The position numbers and the translations under genes are program-made. Below, piece by piece: positions 1 through 7,707 of a stretch of DNA of 64,000 nt. The stretch comes from an uncultured Clostridia bacterium (GTDB lineage: Bacteria > Bacillota > Clostridia > Christensenellales > Borkfalkiaceae). The notes beneath the pieces are model-generated. The model did not search any database, was not told where the DNA came from, and worked only from the letters and a program-made list of their open reading frames with translations. Each line of letters starts with the position of its first letter. Position 1 is the first letter of the stretch. The stretch lies in NCBI GenBank assembly GCA_934271255.1, contig CAKQQS010000004.1, positions 1-64,000 on the forward strand, given 5' to 3'.

Positions 1-80
1 ATCCCAGCCGAGTACCACCGACGCTTTCGTCGACAGCCTACTTATATTATCACATCGCTATAATACTTGTCAAACGTTTT
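1..80 (-). promoter_or_regulatory. Strong promoter reading off the left edge
   Basis: On the minus strand TTGACA and TAATAT are separated by 18 nt (about 45-80). The predicted transcript starts near base 38 and runs out of the window. Its first bases can fold into a hairpin (CGACG/CGUCG). No start codon with a ribosome-binding site is visible before the edge, so it could be a structured RNA or a long leader. The identity of the transcript is unknown. Confidence 0.55.
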
Positions 81-139
81 TCAACGGTTTTTAAAATTTT
101 TTTCACTTTTTTTTAACTCTTATTTTTTTAGATTTTTTC

Positions 140-180
140 TATAAAAACAAAACGGCGAAAAACTTCCGTCCGCCGTCTTT
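140..180 (-). terminator. Probable terminator of the ecf-mnmA transcript
   Basis: Downstream of the mnmA stop the minus strand carries ACGGCG (171-176) and CGCCGT (152-157), a 6-bp stem with a 13-nt loop, followed by a T-rich run (TTTGTTTTT). The stem is short, so this is moderately supported. Confidence 0.5.
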
Positions 181-227
181 TATCTTGTATATAACTCTTT
201 TTTATACACTTTATGTTGTATAAATCG

Positions 228-1307
228 TCAAAAAATCGCCTTTTCTATTACTCCGCCGCCGATACATTTATCGTCTTTATAAAACACCGCGAACTGTCCT
301 TCCGTGATAGCGCGCTGTTTTTCAAAGAACGTAACTTCCGTACCGTTTTCGGTAATCTTTACCCTGCAACCCTGTTCGGGCTGACGGTATCTGAACTTCG
401 CCGTACACTCGAACTCTTTCTCTTTCGGCTCAAAAGGTATCCAGTTGACCTTACCCGTTACCAGCCCTTTTGAATACAACCTTTCTTCGTCCCCGTGAGC
501 GACGTACAAAACGTTGTTCTTTAAATCCTTTTCGATAACGAACCACCGCCCTTCGCTTTCGCCTTGCTGTCCGCCGAGCCCCAAACCTTTCCTTTGACCT
601 ATCGTGTAATACATAAGCCCCAGATGTTCGCCGAGAACTTTCCCGTCGTACGTTTTGATAAGCCCTTTCTTAGCGGGAATATACGAAAGTAAAAAGTTTC
701 TGAAATGTCTTTCGCCTATAAAGCAAATGCCCGTAGAATCCTTTTTCTTGGCGGTGGCAAGCCCGTTTTCTTCGGCTATTTTTCTTACTTCCGCCTTGTC
801 CATTTTGCCGAGCGGGAACAACACGTCTTTCAACTGTTCTTGCGACAGTTGGTTTAAAAAATACGTCTGATCCTTGTTTTGGTCTTTCGCTTTTAACAAA
901 TAATGAACGTCGCCGTCGTGCAAAATGTCGCAGTAATGCCCCGTGGCGATATAATCCGCGCCCAACTCTTTCGCGTAGTTCTTGAACGGGCCGAACTTTA
1001 TCTCCCTGTTGCATAAAACGTCGGGGTTGGGCGTTCTTCCGTTTTTATACTCTTCCAAAAAATACGAAAAAACCCTGTTCATATACTCTTTTGAAAAGTT
1101 GACGGAAAAATACGGGACGTCGAGCATATTCGCCACGCGTCTTACGTCGGCGTAGTCCGTTTCGGAAGTACATACCCCGCAGTCGTCCTGCTCTTCCCAG
1201 TTGTTCATAAAGAGTCCTATTACGTTGTATCCTTGTTCTTTGAGCAAAAGCGCGGCGACAGAACTGTCAACCCCGCCGCTCATTCCGACGACTACCGTCT
1301 TTTTCAT
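228..1307 (-). CDS. mnmA: tRNA-specific 2-thiouridylase MnmA
   Basis: MnmA makes the 2-thio group of the wobble uridine in tRNA-Lys, -Glu and -Gln, using ATP to adenylate U34 and a persulfide sulfur. The 359-aa length is normal for the family. The PP-loop SGGVDSS lies at residues 10-16. The two catalytic cysteines are visible: C99 in a DVLCNREIKF context and C195 in STGICFIGER. The start overlaps the stop of the upstream ECF gene by ATGA, so the two are translationally coupled. No cysteine desulfurase gene, the usual sulfur donor neighbour, is present beside it in the window. Confidence 0.97.
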   Translation of the reverse strand: MKKTVVVGMSGGVDSSVAALLLKEQGYNVIGLFMNNWEEQDDCGVCTSETDYADVRRVANMLDVPYFSVNFSKEYMNRVFSYFLEEYKNGRTPNPDVLCNREIKFGPFKNYAKELGADYIATGHYCDILHDGDVHYLLKAKDQNKDQTYFLNQLSQEQLKDVLFPLGKMDKAEVRKIAEENGLATAKKKDSTGICFIGERHFRNFLLSYIPAKKGLIKTYDGKVLGEHLGLMYYTIGQRKGLGLGGQQGESEGRWFVIEKDLKNNVLYVAHGDEERLYSKGLVTGKVNWIPFEPKEKEFECTAKFRYRQPEQGCRVKITENGTEVTFFEKQRAITEGQFAVFYKDDKCIGGGVIEKAIF

Positions 1308-1933
1308 TCTTCCGTTTCCTTATTATCTTTATCTTCCGCCGTTTCATCCGCTTCCGCCGTTTCGTCCGTTACGCTTTCGTCCGGCGCGCCTTCTTCTGTT
1401 GCCACTACGTCTTCAACGGGTTCTTCGTCCCCGTTTTTCTCTTTTTTTGTTTTAGGCAAATAGGGAATTACGATTATCGCCATTACTACGGAAATCAACA
1501 CTTGCAACGCGTTTCTGTACAGACTGATAAGCGCGGTTTCAAGGTTGCCGTAAATAAAAGTTTTCGCAATGAAAAACCCGAGCATCATAAACAGCCCCGC
1601 CGTTACCATGCAAACGCAGTCGAAAACGAGTTCGTGTTTCTTTCCCCTGACCGCTTTGAACAAGAACCCGAGCATAAACCCTTCGAATCCGTGTATGATA
1701 AGACTTATGAACATAGTCGTCGGGTAGAAAAAGAAGTCTGCGAAAAACGTGCCTACTCCGCCGACGACGAGCGCGGATATCGGGCCCAGCGCGTACGCGG
1801 CGATAAAAATTACGGCGTCGCTTAAATTAGTATGACCGCCCGACAGCGAAGGTATGCTGACGAACGCCGTGAAAACGAAACACAGCGCGGTTAATATTCC
1901 TATATAAGCGATTCTCTTGGTTGGCGTTAACAT
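1304..1933 (-). CDS. ECF-type vitamin transporter, substrate-binding (S) component
   Basis: This 209-aa integral membrane protein has about five hydrophobic segments in residues 8-160. The N-terminal pattern (KRIAYIGILTALCFVFTAF, then GGHTNLSDAVIFIAAYALGP) is typical of ECF S components of the PF07155 type. Such proteins bind a vitamin and dock on a shared EcfAAT energizing module, which is not in this window. The C-terminal 45 residues are an acidic, low-complexity tail rich in Glu, Asp and Thr, unusual for the family and probably cytosolic. A good ribosome-binding site (GAAGGAAGAG) precedes the ATG. The substrate cannot be read from the sequence. Confidence 0.8.
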   Translation of the reverse strand: MLTPTKRIAYIGILTALCFVFTAFVSIPSLSGGHTNLSDAVIFIAAYALGPISALVVGGVGTFFADFFFYPTTMFISLIIHGFEGFMLGFLFKAVRGKKHELVFDCVCMVTAGLFMMLGFFIAKTFIYGNLETALISLYRNALQVLISVVMAIIVIPYLPKTKKEKNGDEEPVEDVVATEEGAPDESVTDETAEADETAEDKDNKETEE

Positions 1934-2014
1934 TTTTCTCTTCCTTCGGGTTGGTTTTTCGTCTTCAACCCTTAACGGCGGCTTTTATAAAACCCCGATT
2001 GATTTAATACCACC

Positions 2015-2043
2015 ATTATATTCTGCGCAAGCGGTAAAGTCAA
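2015..2043 (-). promoter_or_regulatory. Promoter of the ecf-mnmA operon
   Basis: TTGACT (2038-2043), a 17-nt spacer and a perfect TATAAT (2015-2020) on the minus strand. The predicted leader is about 75 nt and contains a short stem (GGGTTG/CAACCC) just before the ribosome-binding site. I do not recognise a known riboswitch in it. Confidence 0.8.
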
Positions 2044-2109
2044 GCGTAGACGAGCCCCTTTCTTTATTAAGCGTGTTTTTTACGTCCTTATTACATTATA
2101 TATATATTA

Positions 2110-2140
2110 TATTTAAAAAAGCGTTCACAAGAACGCTTTC
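2110..2140 (-). terminator. Intrinsic terminator of trkA-trkH
   Basis: A perfect 9-bp stem (AAAGCGTTC/GAACGCTTT, 2118-2139) with a 4-nt loop is followed on the minus strand by six T residues. It separates trkH from the ecf promoter. Confidence 0.85.
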
Positions 2141-2154
2141 TGTTAAACAACTTA

Positions 2155-3621
2155 TTATTTATATTTCCAGTAGCCCGGCATAAACACGAGAAGCATGGGG
2201 AAAATCTCCAACCTGCCCGCCAACATATCGAGCGAAAGAACAAACTTTTGAGCCCAGTTAAAGCAGTTGAAATCCCCCGCGTACGCCGTGCCGTTCCCGA
2301 AGAACGGGCCTACGTTTGAAAGGGCGGACAATACCCCCGAGGCGTTTTCGCCGAGAGTCGTCGGGTTTTTCGACATCATTCCGAGCAAAGATACGGCCAG
2401 CGTCGAAAATATAAGCACCGTGAAATACAACGCTATAAATACTCTTACGTTAGACGTGTCCGTCGCGCTCAAAGTTTTTCCGCCGAACTTAACGGAAACG
2501 ACTCTGTTCGGTCTGTAAACTTTCGTCAAATCCGCTTTTGCGGACTTTATCATTATGCACGCTCTCGATACTTTCATACCGCCCGCGGTCGAACCGCCCA
2601 TACCGCCGATAAACATCAGGAATATGAGTATCGCCTTGCTGACCGTCGGCCAGGAAGTGAAGTTTTCGCTGAAAAATCCCGTGGTCGACGAGAAAGACAG
2701 TACCTGAAAAGACGAATGTCTTAAACACGTAGCGAAATTGTCGTAAGTATTTAACAGCGACAGCGCGATAACCAGAATAGATACCGCTAATATAACTAAA
2801 TACGTTCTCAGTTCTTCGTTTTTGAACACTTCTTTTACGCTGCCCAGCATAAGCATAAAGTACAGCGTGAAGTTTAAACTGCACAAAAACATAAACACGG
2901 TAACGACTATTTCGACGTACGGATCGCCGTACCCCATAACGCTTGCCGCGTTTGAAGAAAATCCGCCCGTCGACACCGTGCCCATTGCGTGAATAACGGC
3001 GTCGAACAACGGCATTTTCACGACGAGCAAACACGTTTCCAAAATGGTGAACGTAAGGTATATTATATAAAGTATAATCGCGGTGAACCGCATTTTAGCA
3101 ACTATTTTGTCGGAGCGATACCCCGTAGACTCCGCGCCGAAAATGTACGTCGTGTCCCCTTCGGCGTTCGGGAAAACGGCAAGCATGAACACGAGTATGC
3201 CCATACCGCCGAGCCAGTGAGTGAGTTCTCGCCATAAAAGCACGCAATGCGACAGTTCGGTTACGTCTTTTATAACGCTTCCGCCCGTCGTGGTGAATCC
3301 CGACGAACATTCAAAAAACGCCGAGAAAAAGTTTTTGATGCTGCCCGTCAACATATACGGCATGCACGCGCATAAAGACATCGCCAGCCAAGAAAGTCCT
3401 ACCAGCAAAAATCCGTCCCTTGCGTACAGGTTGCGTTTTTTCGGTTTTATAAGAAACATCAACGCAAACCCTATGCCGAAAGTTATCGCGGCGGAAAGAC
3501 ATGTCCATAACGCGTCGTAATATTCTTCGTAGCCAAGCCCCACGACGAACGCCACGAACATAAACGCGGATTCGATTACGAGTATCTTGCCTACCGTTCT
3601 GAAAATCTTTTGAAAGTTCAT
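2155..3621 (-). CDS. trkH: Trk/Ktr potassium uptake channel subunit TrkH
   Basis: This 488-aa polytopic membrane protein is the ion-translocating subunit of a Trk-type K+ uptake system. It shows the repeated membrane-pore-membrane organisation, with selectivity-loop sequences such as SSGFTTTGGSV, GTVSTGGFSSN and SSTTGFFSENF. It follows trkA with a one-base gap and has no clear ribosome-binding site, which fits translational coupling to trkA. The partner TrkA gates the pore by nucleotide binding. Confidence 0.93.
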   Translation of the reverse strand: MNFQKIFRTVGKILVIESAFMFVAFVVGLGYEEYYDALWTCLSAAITFGIGFALMFLIKPKKRNLYARDGFLLVGLSWLAMSLCACMPYMLTGSIKNFFSAFFECSSGFTTTGGSVIKDVTELSHCVLLWRELTHWLGGMGILVFMLAVFPNAEGDTTYIFGAESTGYRSDKIVAKMRFTAIILYIIYLTFTILETCLLVVKMPLFDAVIHAMGTVSTGGFSSNAASVMGYGDPYVEIVVTVFMFLCSLNFTLYFMLMLGSVKEVFKNEELRTYLVILAVSILVIALSLLNTYDNFATCLRHSSFQVLSFSSTTGFFSENFTSWPTVSKAILIFLMFIGGMGGSTAGGMKVSRACIMIKSAKADLTKVYRPNRVVSVKFGGKTLSATDTSNVRVFIALYFTVLIFSTLAVSLLGMMSKNPTTLGENASGVLSALSNVGPFFGNGTAYAGDFNCFNWAQKFVLSLDMLAGRLEIFPMLLVFMPGYWKYK

Positions 3622-3622
3622 A

Positions 3623-4978
3623 TTATTCTATTATGTCGTCAAGCGTGTCAAAGTACAAATGTTTGCCTATAACTACGACGCTGTCTCCTTCAAATAATTC
3701 GGTACCGCCGCTTGCAAGAATAAGTTCTCCGTCGTGCAGAACGGATACGATAAGCGCGTCTTTTTTAATGGGTAAATCTTTTATCTGTTTGCCCGAAAAC
3801 TTGCTTCCGACGGGGATTTTAAACTCCGCCGCTTCGCCTTGTCCGTTGAACATTTTGTAAAGAGAAATTACTTCTTCGCCTTTCTTGCTCGTCATTCCCC
3901 TGACGATTTTAACTACGTTGTTGGCGGTTACGTTTTCAGTCGATACGATACTGTCCAGACCTATTTGCTCGAACATGCCGCCGACGAGTTTATGATTTAT
4001 TTTGGTTATGACTTTCTTTACGCCTTTTTGTTTCGCGTAAAGAGAAAGTATCGAGTTGGTGTCGTCCGCGCCCGTAAGAGCGATGAACGCGTCCGTATCG
4101 TCGATGCCTTCTTCGTTCAACAGCGTTTCGCTTCTCGCGTCGCCGTGTATGACGCTTACGTAATCGATTTTACGTTGCATTTCTTCCGCTTTTTCTTTGT
4201 CGATTTCGATTACTTTTATCTGAACGCCTACGCGTTTGAGTTTTCCGACGAGCCTGTACGTAACGGGACCGCCGCCTACTATCATTATCTTTTTCGGTTT
4301 TGTTTTGTACACGCCGACTTCTTTAAAGAACTCGTCGAGCATGTCTTTGTAGTCGGCGACGCTCAATACGTCCCCCGCCTTGAACACGAAATCTCCTTTC
4401 GGGATTATAAGTTCGCCGTCTCTTTCTACCGCGCAAATCAAAAAGGGCGTTTGCATTTTTTGAGCCGTTTCTCTGAGCGTCAGTCCTTTCATCAACGACA
4501 GATCGTTTACTCTCGTTTCCGCAAGTTCCAGCTTGCCGTCGGCAAACGTGTCTACGCTTATCGCGGACGGGTACTTTAAGAGTTTTGCTATTTCGTCCCC
4601 CAGCGCGTAGTCGGGGTTGACCGTGTACGATAAACTGAGTTCGTCTTTCAACAGCGTCAGATAATCGGCGTATTCGGGATCCCTTACTCTCGCTATCGTT
4701 TGTTTCGCGCCTAGTTTTTTAGCCGTCATGCAACAAAGAATGTTCTTTTCGTCGGAAGACGTAGCCGCGATAAGCAAGTCCGCGTCCCCTACTCCCGCCT
4801 GAATCTGCGATTCTACGCTTATGCCCTTTTCCTGCAACGTCAGAATGTCGTAAGTACCCGCGAGCCTTTTCAAAACTTCTTCGTTGGTGTCAAGAGCGGT
4901 TATGTCGTGTCCTTCCTGCGCAAGTGATTTTATTATCGTTTTGCCTATTTTTCCGCAACCGATGATTACAATTTTCAT
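3623..4978 (-). CDS. trkA: Trk potassium transporter regulatory subunit TrkA
   Basis: This 451-aa cytosolic protein contains two tandem RCK units, the standard architecture of two-domain TrkA. Each has a Rossmann NAD(H)-binding N-lobe (GCGKIGKTI near residue 7; GGGPVTYRL near residue 235) followed by a TrkA-C lobe. It assembles with the downstream trkH product. The ATG at 4978 lacks a Shine-Dalgarno. The predicted -10 box ends 12 nt before it, so the mRNA leader is probably only about 5-6 nt long. Confidence 0.95.
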   Translation of the reverse strand: MKIVIIGCGKIGKTIIKSLAQEGHDITALDTNEEVLKRLAGTYDILTLQEKGISVESQIQAGVGDADLLIAATSSDEKNILCCMTAKKLGAKQTIARVRDPEYADYLTLLKDELSLSYTVNPDYALGDEIAKLLKYPSAISVDTFADGKLELAETRVNDLSLMKGLTLRETAQKMQTPFLICAVERDGELIIPKGDFVFKAGDVLSVADYKDMLDEFFKEVGVYKTKPKKIMIVGGGPVTYRLVGKLKRVGVQIKVIEIDKEKAEEMQRKIDYVSVIHGDARSETLLNEEGIDDTDAFIALTGADDTNSILSLYAKQKGVKKVITKINHKLVGGMFEQIGLDSIVSTENVTANNVVKIVRGMTSKKGEEVISLYKMFNGQGEAAEFKIPVGSKFSGKQIKDLPIKKDALIVSVLHDGELILASGGTELFEGDSVVVIGKHLYFDTLDDIIE

Positions 4979-4986
4979 TATTTTTG

Positions 4987-5019
4987 CCGTATTCTACAAA
5001 ATACGGTCTCCTTTTACAA
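4987..5019 (-). promoter_or_regulatory. trkA promoter with a palindrome over the -10 box
   Basis: TTGTAA (5014-5019), a 17-nt spacer and TAGAAT (4991-4996) form a good minus-strand promoter. A perfect 7-bp inverted repeat, CCGTATT (4987-4993) and AATACGG (5000-5006), brackets and includes the -10 box. This placement is typical of a repressor operator, but the regulator is unknown. Confidence 0.6.
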
Positions 5020-5047
5020 ATATTTTTCTATTTTCCCCGTTTTAAAG

Positions 5048-5302
5048 TGATACTATCTCTTTATGGAAAATATTTTATCGGTGTCCCCCGCGTTGGGACT
5101 GTTATCTTTAATCTTTCTTTTCGTGTTGTCGTCCGTAACGATAATCTCCGTAAAATGTATATTACGGCTTTTAGAAGAAATAAAGTCTTTAAAAGAGTTG
5201 CCGCGACAACCTAAACCCTCCCCGAAACATAAAGACAACGGGGATTTAAACGTGCGGTCGAAAGATATAAAGTCTATCACGTTTAAAGACGACGCGGCGT
5301 AA
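5048..5302 (+). CDS. Small single-pass membrane protein, probably leaderless
   Basis: The reading frame from the ATG at 5063 encodes 79 residues: a hydrophobic segment at about residues 10-35 and then a basic, soluble tail (LEEIKSLKELPRQPKPSPK). I do not recognise the family. There is no Shine-Dalgarno. An extended -10 (TGATACTAT, 5048-5056) ends exactly 6 nt before the ATG, so transcription probably begins at the start codon; the -35 is poor. The feature start given here includes that promoter element. The gene is divergent from trkA. A competing minus-strand frame lacks membrane or family features. Confidence 0.5.
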
Positions 5303-5336
5303 CCGCGCACCCTTTACCGTAATATCGCCCTGCTTT

Positions 5337-5675
5337 TCAGCCGTGAAGTTTTTCGCCTTCGCCCCAAAGTCTTTCAAGATGATAGAAATCTCTGTTGGAG
5401 TCGTCGAAAACGTGCAAAATAACGTCGCCGAAATCGATAACCGCCCATCTTCCTTCGTTTACGCCTTCTTCTCTCAACGCTTTACCGCCCGCTTTCTCGA
5501 CTTCTTCGAGAGCGTTTTCGCACAAGGATTTAACGTGCGTGTTGGATTTCGCGCTCGCGATTATCATATATTCCGTTATCGTCGTTTTGTCTTTTACGTC
5601 TATACACGTTATGCCTTCGCCTTTCTTGTCGTCCAAAGCCTTTAACACTATTTCTTTCAATTCGTTCGCTTCCAT
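5337..5675 (-). CDS. rsfS: Ribosomal silencing factor RsfS (Iojap family)
   Basis: RsfS binds ribosomal protein L14 on the free 50S subunit and blocks subunit joining when nutrients are scarce. The 112-aa length and the conserved core (ITEYMIIASAKSNTHVKSLCENALEEVEKAG, then EGRWAVIDFGDVILHVF) match the family. An AGGAG ribosome-binding site precedes the ATG. It lies 3 nt behind the nadD-yqeK fusion, the usual nadD-yqeK-rsfS order of Bacillota. Confidence 0.95.
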   Translation of the reverse strand: MEANELKEIVLKALDDKKGEGITCIDVKDKTTITEYMIIASAKSNTHVKSLCENALEEVEKAGGKALREEGVNEGRWAVIDFGDVILHVFDDSNRDFYHLERLWGEGEKLHG

Positions 5676-5678
5676 AAT

Positions 5679-6818
5679 TCACTCCTTTAATACGTATTGT
5701 TTATAACACTCTTTCGTTAAATTACAAAAGTTGTTTTCGTCAACCGCGGTTTGCAAATGTTTCATCTTTTGCGCAACGCACGCCGAGAAACATTCGTCCG
5801 CGTCTTTTTCTCTTATTTTTCTCAACCTTTCCGCTTCGGGATAATCCCTGCCCTTTTCGGTCATATCCGCGATAAGTATTATTTTGTCAAGGTCGGTCGC
5901 GTCGCGCCTGCCCGTAGAATGGTACCTTATCGCGTTTATTATTTCTTCGTCCTTTATTCCCAAAACGTTTTCGGCGACGTACGCGCCCAAAAACGCGTGT
6001 TCGACCGCTTCGACGGAGTCGGGCGGGGAAACGTACCCCTTATAATCGGTTTTGTTTAAATATTTAGCGCAGTCGTGGAGCAAAGACACCAAAAACGCTT
6101 TCTCTTCGCTTATTTTTTTGCGTCGAGCAAGTTCCAGCGCGCAAACGACGACTCCCGCCGTGTGGATTATTCGTTTTGGTTTTTCGTTTTTCAAAACGAA
6201 GTCTATATATTTTTTATACCGAGCGAAAAAAGGTTTTTTCTCGTCGATATACTCTTTCGCTTTTTGAGTAACGAAAGGCGAAATATCGAGTCCCAACGCG
6301 GAGTATACTCTTATTTCGGTTGCCGAAACATCTTTACCCGTATACGACAACTCCGAAAATCCGCACCCGAATTTGTTTAAAAAATATTGCCGTTCGTAGT
6401 CAAGATCTATTTCCGAGCCCGTTCTCCCGAACGCCGCCACCGTGCAAAGTTCCGTGATTCTTTTCGGTTCTTTCCACGTTTTAAAGTCGACGAGCATATC
6501 CGCCCCGACGATAAAAAACAGTTCGTCGGCAAACTGCCTGAAATGTTCGAGCGTTTGGTAAGTATAACTCACCCCGCCTTTTTTCAGTTCGTAGTCGCTG
6601 AGTTTTATTTTGTCTTCGCCTTCTATCGAACGTTTTATTATTTCCGCGCGCGTTTCGTTGTCCAACGGAACGTGTCCGTTTTTATGCGGAGCCAGATTGC
6701 ACGGCATTATAAGTAGTTCGTCGAGCCCGAGTTCCCCGACGGCTTGTTTCGCCACCGCAAGATGCTCGGAATGAAACGGCTCGAAACTTCCGCCGAAAAT
6801 ACCTAATCTTCTATACAT
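5679..6818 (-). CDS. nadD: Fused nicotinate-nucleotide adenylyltransferase (NadD) and YqeK HD hydrolase
   Basis: Residues 1-190 are a nucleotidyltransferase with GIFGGSFEPFHSEH, the NadD signature, which makes deamido-NAD+ from nicotinate mononucleotide. Residues 200-379 are an HD-domain protein of the YqeK type (HTAG..., LLHDCAKYL, AIRYHSTG, IADMTEKGRDYP), a family that cleaves diadenosine tetraphosphate symmetrically. In Bacillus these are separate adjacent genes; here they form one 379-aa chain. There is no Shine-Dalgarno: TTGCAA, 17 nt, TAAAAT with an extended TGG, and then exactly 6 nt to the ATG indicate a leaderless mRNA. Confidence 0.93.
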   Translation of the reverse strand: MYRRLGIFGGSFEPFHSEHLAVAKQAVGELGLDELLIMPCNLAPHKNGHVPLDNETRAEIIKRSIEGEDKIKLSDYELKKGGVSYTYQTLEHFRQFADELFFIVGADMLVDFKTWKEPKRITELCTVAAFGRTGSEIDLDYERQYFLNKFGCGFSELSYTGKDVSATEIRVYSALGLDISPFVTQKAKEYIDEKKPFFARYKKYIDFVLKNEKPKRIIHTAGVVVCALELARRKKISEEKAFLVSLLHDCAKYLNKTDYKGYVSPPDSVEAVEHAFLGAYVAENVLGIKDEEIINAIRYHSTGRRDATDLDKIILIADMTEKGRDYPEAERLRKIREKDADECFSACVAQKMKHLQTAVDENNFCNLTKECYKQYVLKE

Positions 6819-6824
6819 ATTTTT

Positions 6825-6853
6825 ATTTTACCACTAAAATAAAGTATTTGCAA
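6825..6853 (-). promoter_or_regulatory. Leaderless promoter of nadD-yqeK
   Basis: TTGCAA (6848-6853), a 17-nt spacer ending in TGG, and TAAAAT (6825-6830). Six nt separate the -10 box from the ATG at 6818, so the expected transcription start is the A of the start codon. Confidence 0.75.
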
Positions 6854-6895
6854 CTCGTTATAATAAAACTCGTAAAATATGTTAAAAATCTAACT

Positions 6896-7594
6896 ATGTC
6901 GAAAGTTTATATTCCGCTCGTTTTTGATAGTGTTTTTACGAGTTTTTTCGTGTTTTTGGGACTTTTGTCCTTGTCTTCTACGTTTGCCGAACGAAAAGTC
7001 GCGTTGGCGGTAAGCGTCCTTTTAAGCGCGCTCTTTTTGTACGTTTTTGCGTTTTTCTATTTTAAAAAACTCAAACGAAACTACGCTACCGTCAAAGATA
7101 AAACCCTTGCCGACGACTTGTTTTTCACTTTACCGCAACTGCCGGAGCCCCAAAAAGAAAAGTTTTTTCGCGCGATTGCGACAAACCCCTTACGCTCGGT
7201 TTACGAGTTCAGGTTTTCGCCCTTGACCGTCGACGACGTTTTGATTAAAATCGAAAAAAATCTCTCGCCCGTTATCTTTTACGGGGTGGCTTTCAACGAC
7301 GAGTGCGTTAAGTTTTTCAAATCCGAAACCCGCGCGAAACTCGTTTACGGCAACGAATTGTTTAATTTAGCCAAAGAGAAAAACGCTTTGCCCGACGAAC
7401 TTTTGTCGAGCCGCAGGAAAGTTACCGTCAAAGAACTTTTTTTAAACCTTATCAAAAAAGAAAACTCCAAAAAACTTTTTTGGTTCGCCGTTTTTTTCAT
7501 ATCTTTTTCCTTTATAACGCCGTTCAGACTATACTACGCGATTTCGGGCTGTATATTTTTAGCCCTTTCGCTTTCTCGTTTTCTCTCCCGCTGA
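6896..7594 (+). CDS. Membrane protein of unknown function with a central soluble domain
   Basis: I chose the ATG at 6896 (232 aa); an upstream TTG start would add 16 residues. Two hydrophobic segments near residues 10-30 and 38-55 and two more near the C terminus (about 185-230) flank a soluble region. The centre (IKIEKNLSPVIFYGVAFNDE then a VYGNELFNLAKEK stretch) vaguely resembles the beta-strand/helix pattern of degenerate restriction-endonuclease-like domains seen in Clostridia membrane proteins, but no catalytic motif is clear. No Shine-Dalgarno is seen; TGTTAAAAA ends 7 nt before the ATG, so it may also be leaderless. Function is unknown. Confidence 0.7.
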   Translation: MSKVYIPLVFDSVFTSFFVFLGLLSLSSTFAERKVALAVSVLLSALFLYVFAFFYFKKLKRNYATVKDKTLADDLFFTLPQLPEPQKEKFFRAIATNPLRSVYEFRFSPLTVDDVLIKIEKNLSPVIFYGVAFNDECVKFFKSETRAKLVYGNELFNLAKEKNALPDELLSSRRKVTVKELFLNLIKKENSKKLFWFAVFFISFSFITPFRLYYAISGCIFLALSLSRFLSR

Positions 7595-7635
7595 ACTCTT
7601 TTCGTTTTCCGTTTTTATGGTACTGAATTGACAAA

Positions 7636-7702
7636 CTAAGCGCAACGCTTAGAAAAAAATACGGTAAATTATTCCCGCCCGAGCGAACGCTCGGGCGGGA
7701 AT
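7636..7702. terminator. Two hairpins between convergent genes, one with a perfect 15-bp stem
   Basis: ATTCCCGCCCGAGCG (7671-7685) pairs perfectly with 7688-7702 around a 2-nt loop. A second stem, CTAAGCG/CGCTTAG, lies at about 7636-7652. The strong stem sits between the convergent 6896 gene and the E1 dehydrogenase gene, so it probably ends transcription from both sides, although T-runs are weak. Confidence 0.7.
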
Positions 7703-7707
7703 ATAAG

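Noticed and set aside
1..40. 3' part of a 5S rRNA on the minus strand (GGUGGUACU resembles 5S helix IV)
   Set aside because: Sequence upstream does not match the rest of 5S and instead forms a clear promoter.
5053..5310. Minus-strand 85-codon frame opposite the small membrane protein
   Set aside because: No ribosome-binding site or membrane pattern; the plus frame has a coherent membrane segment and promoter.
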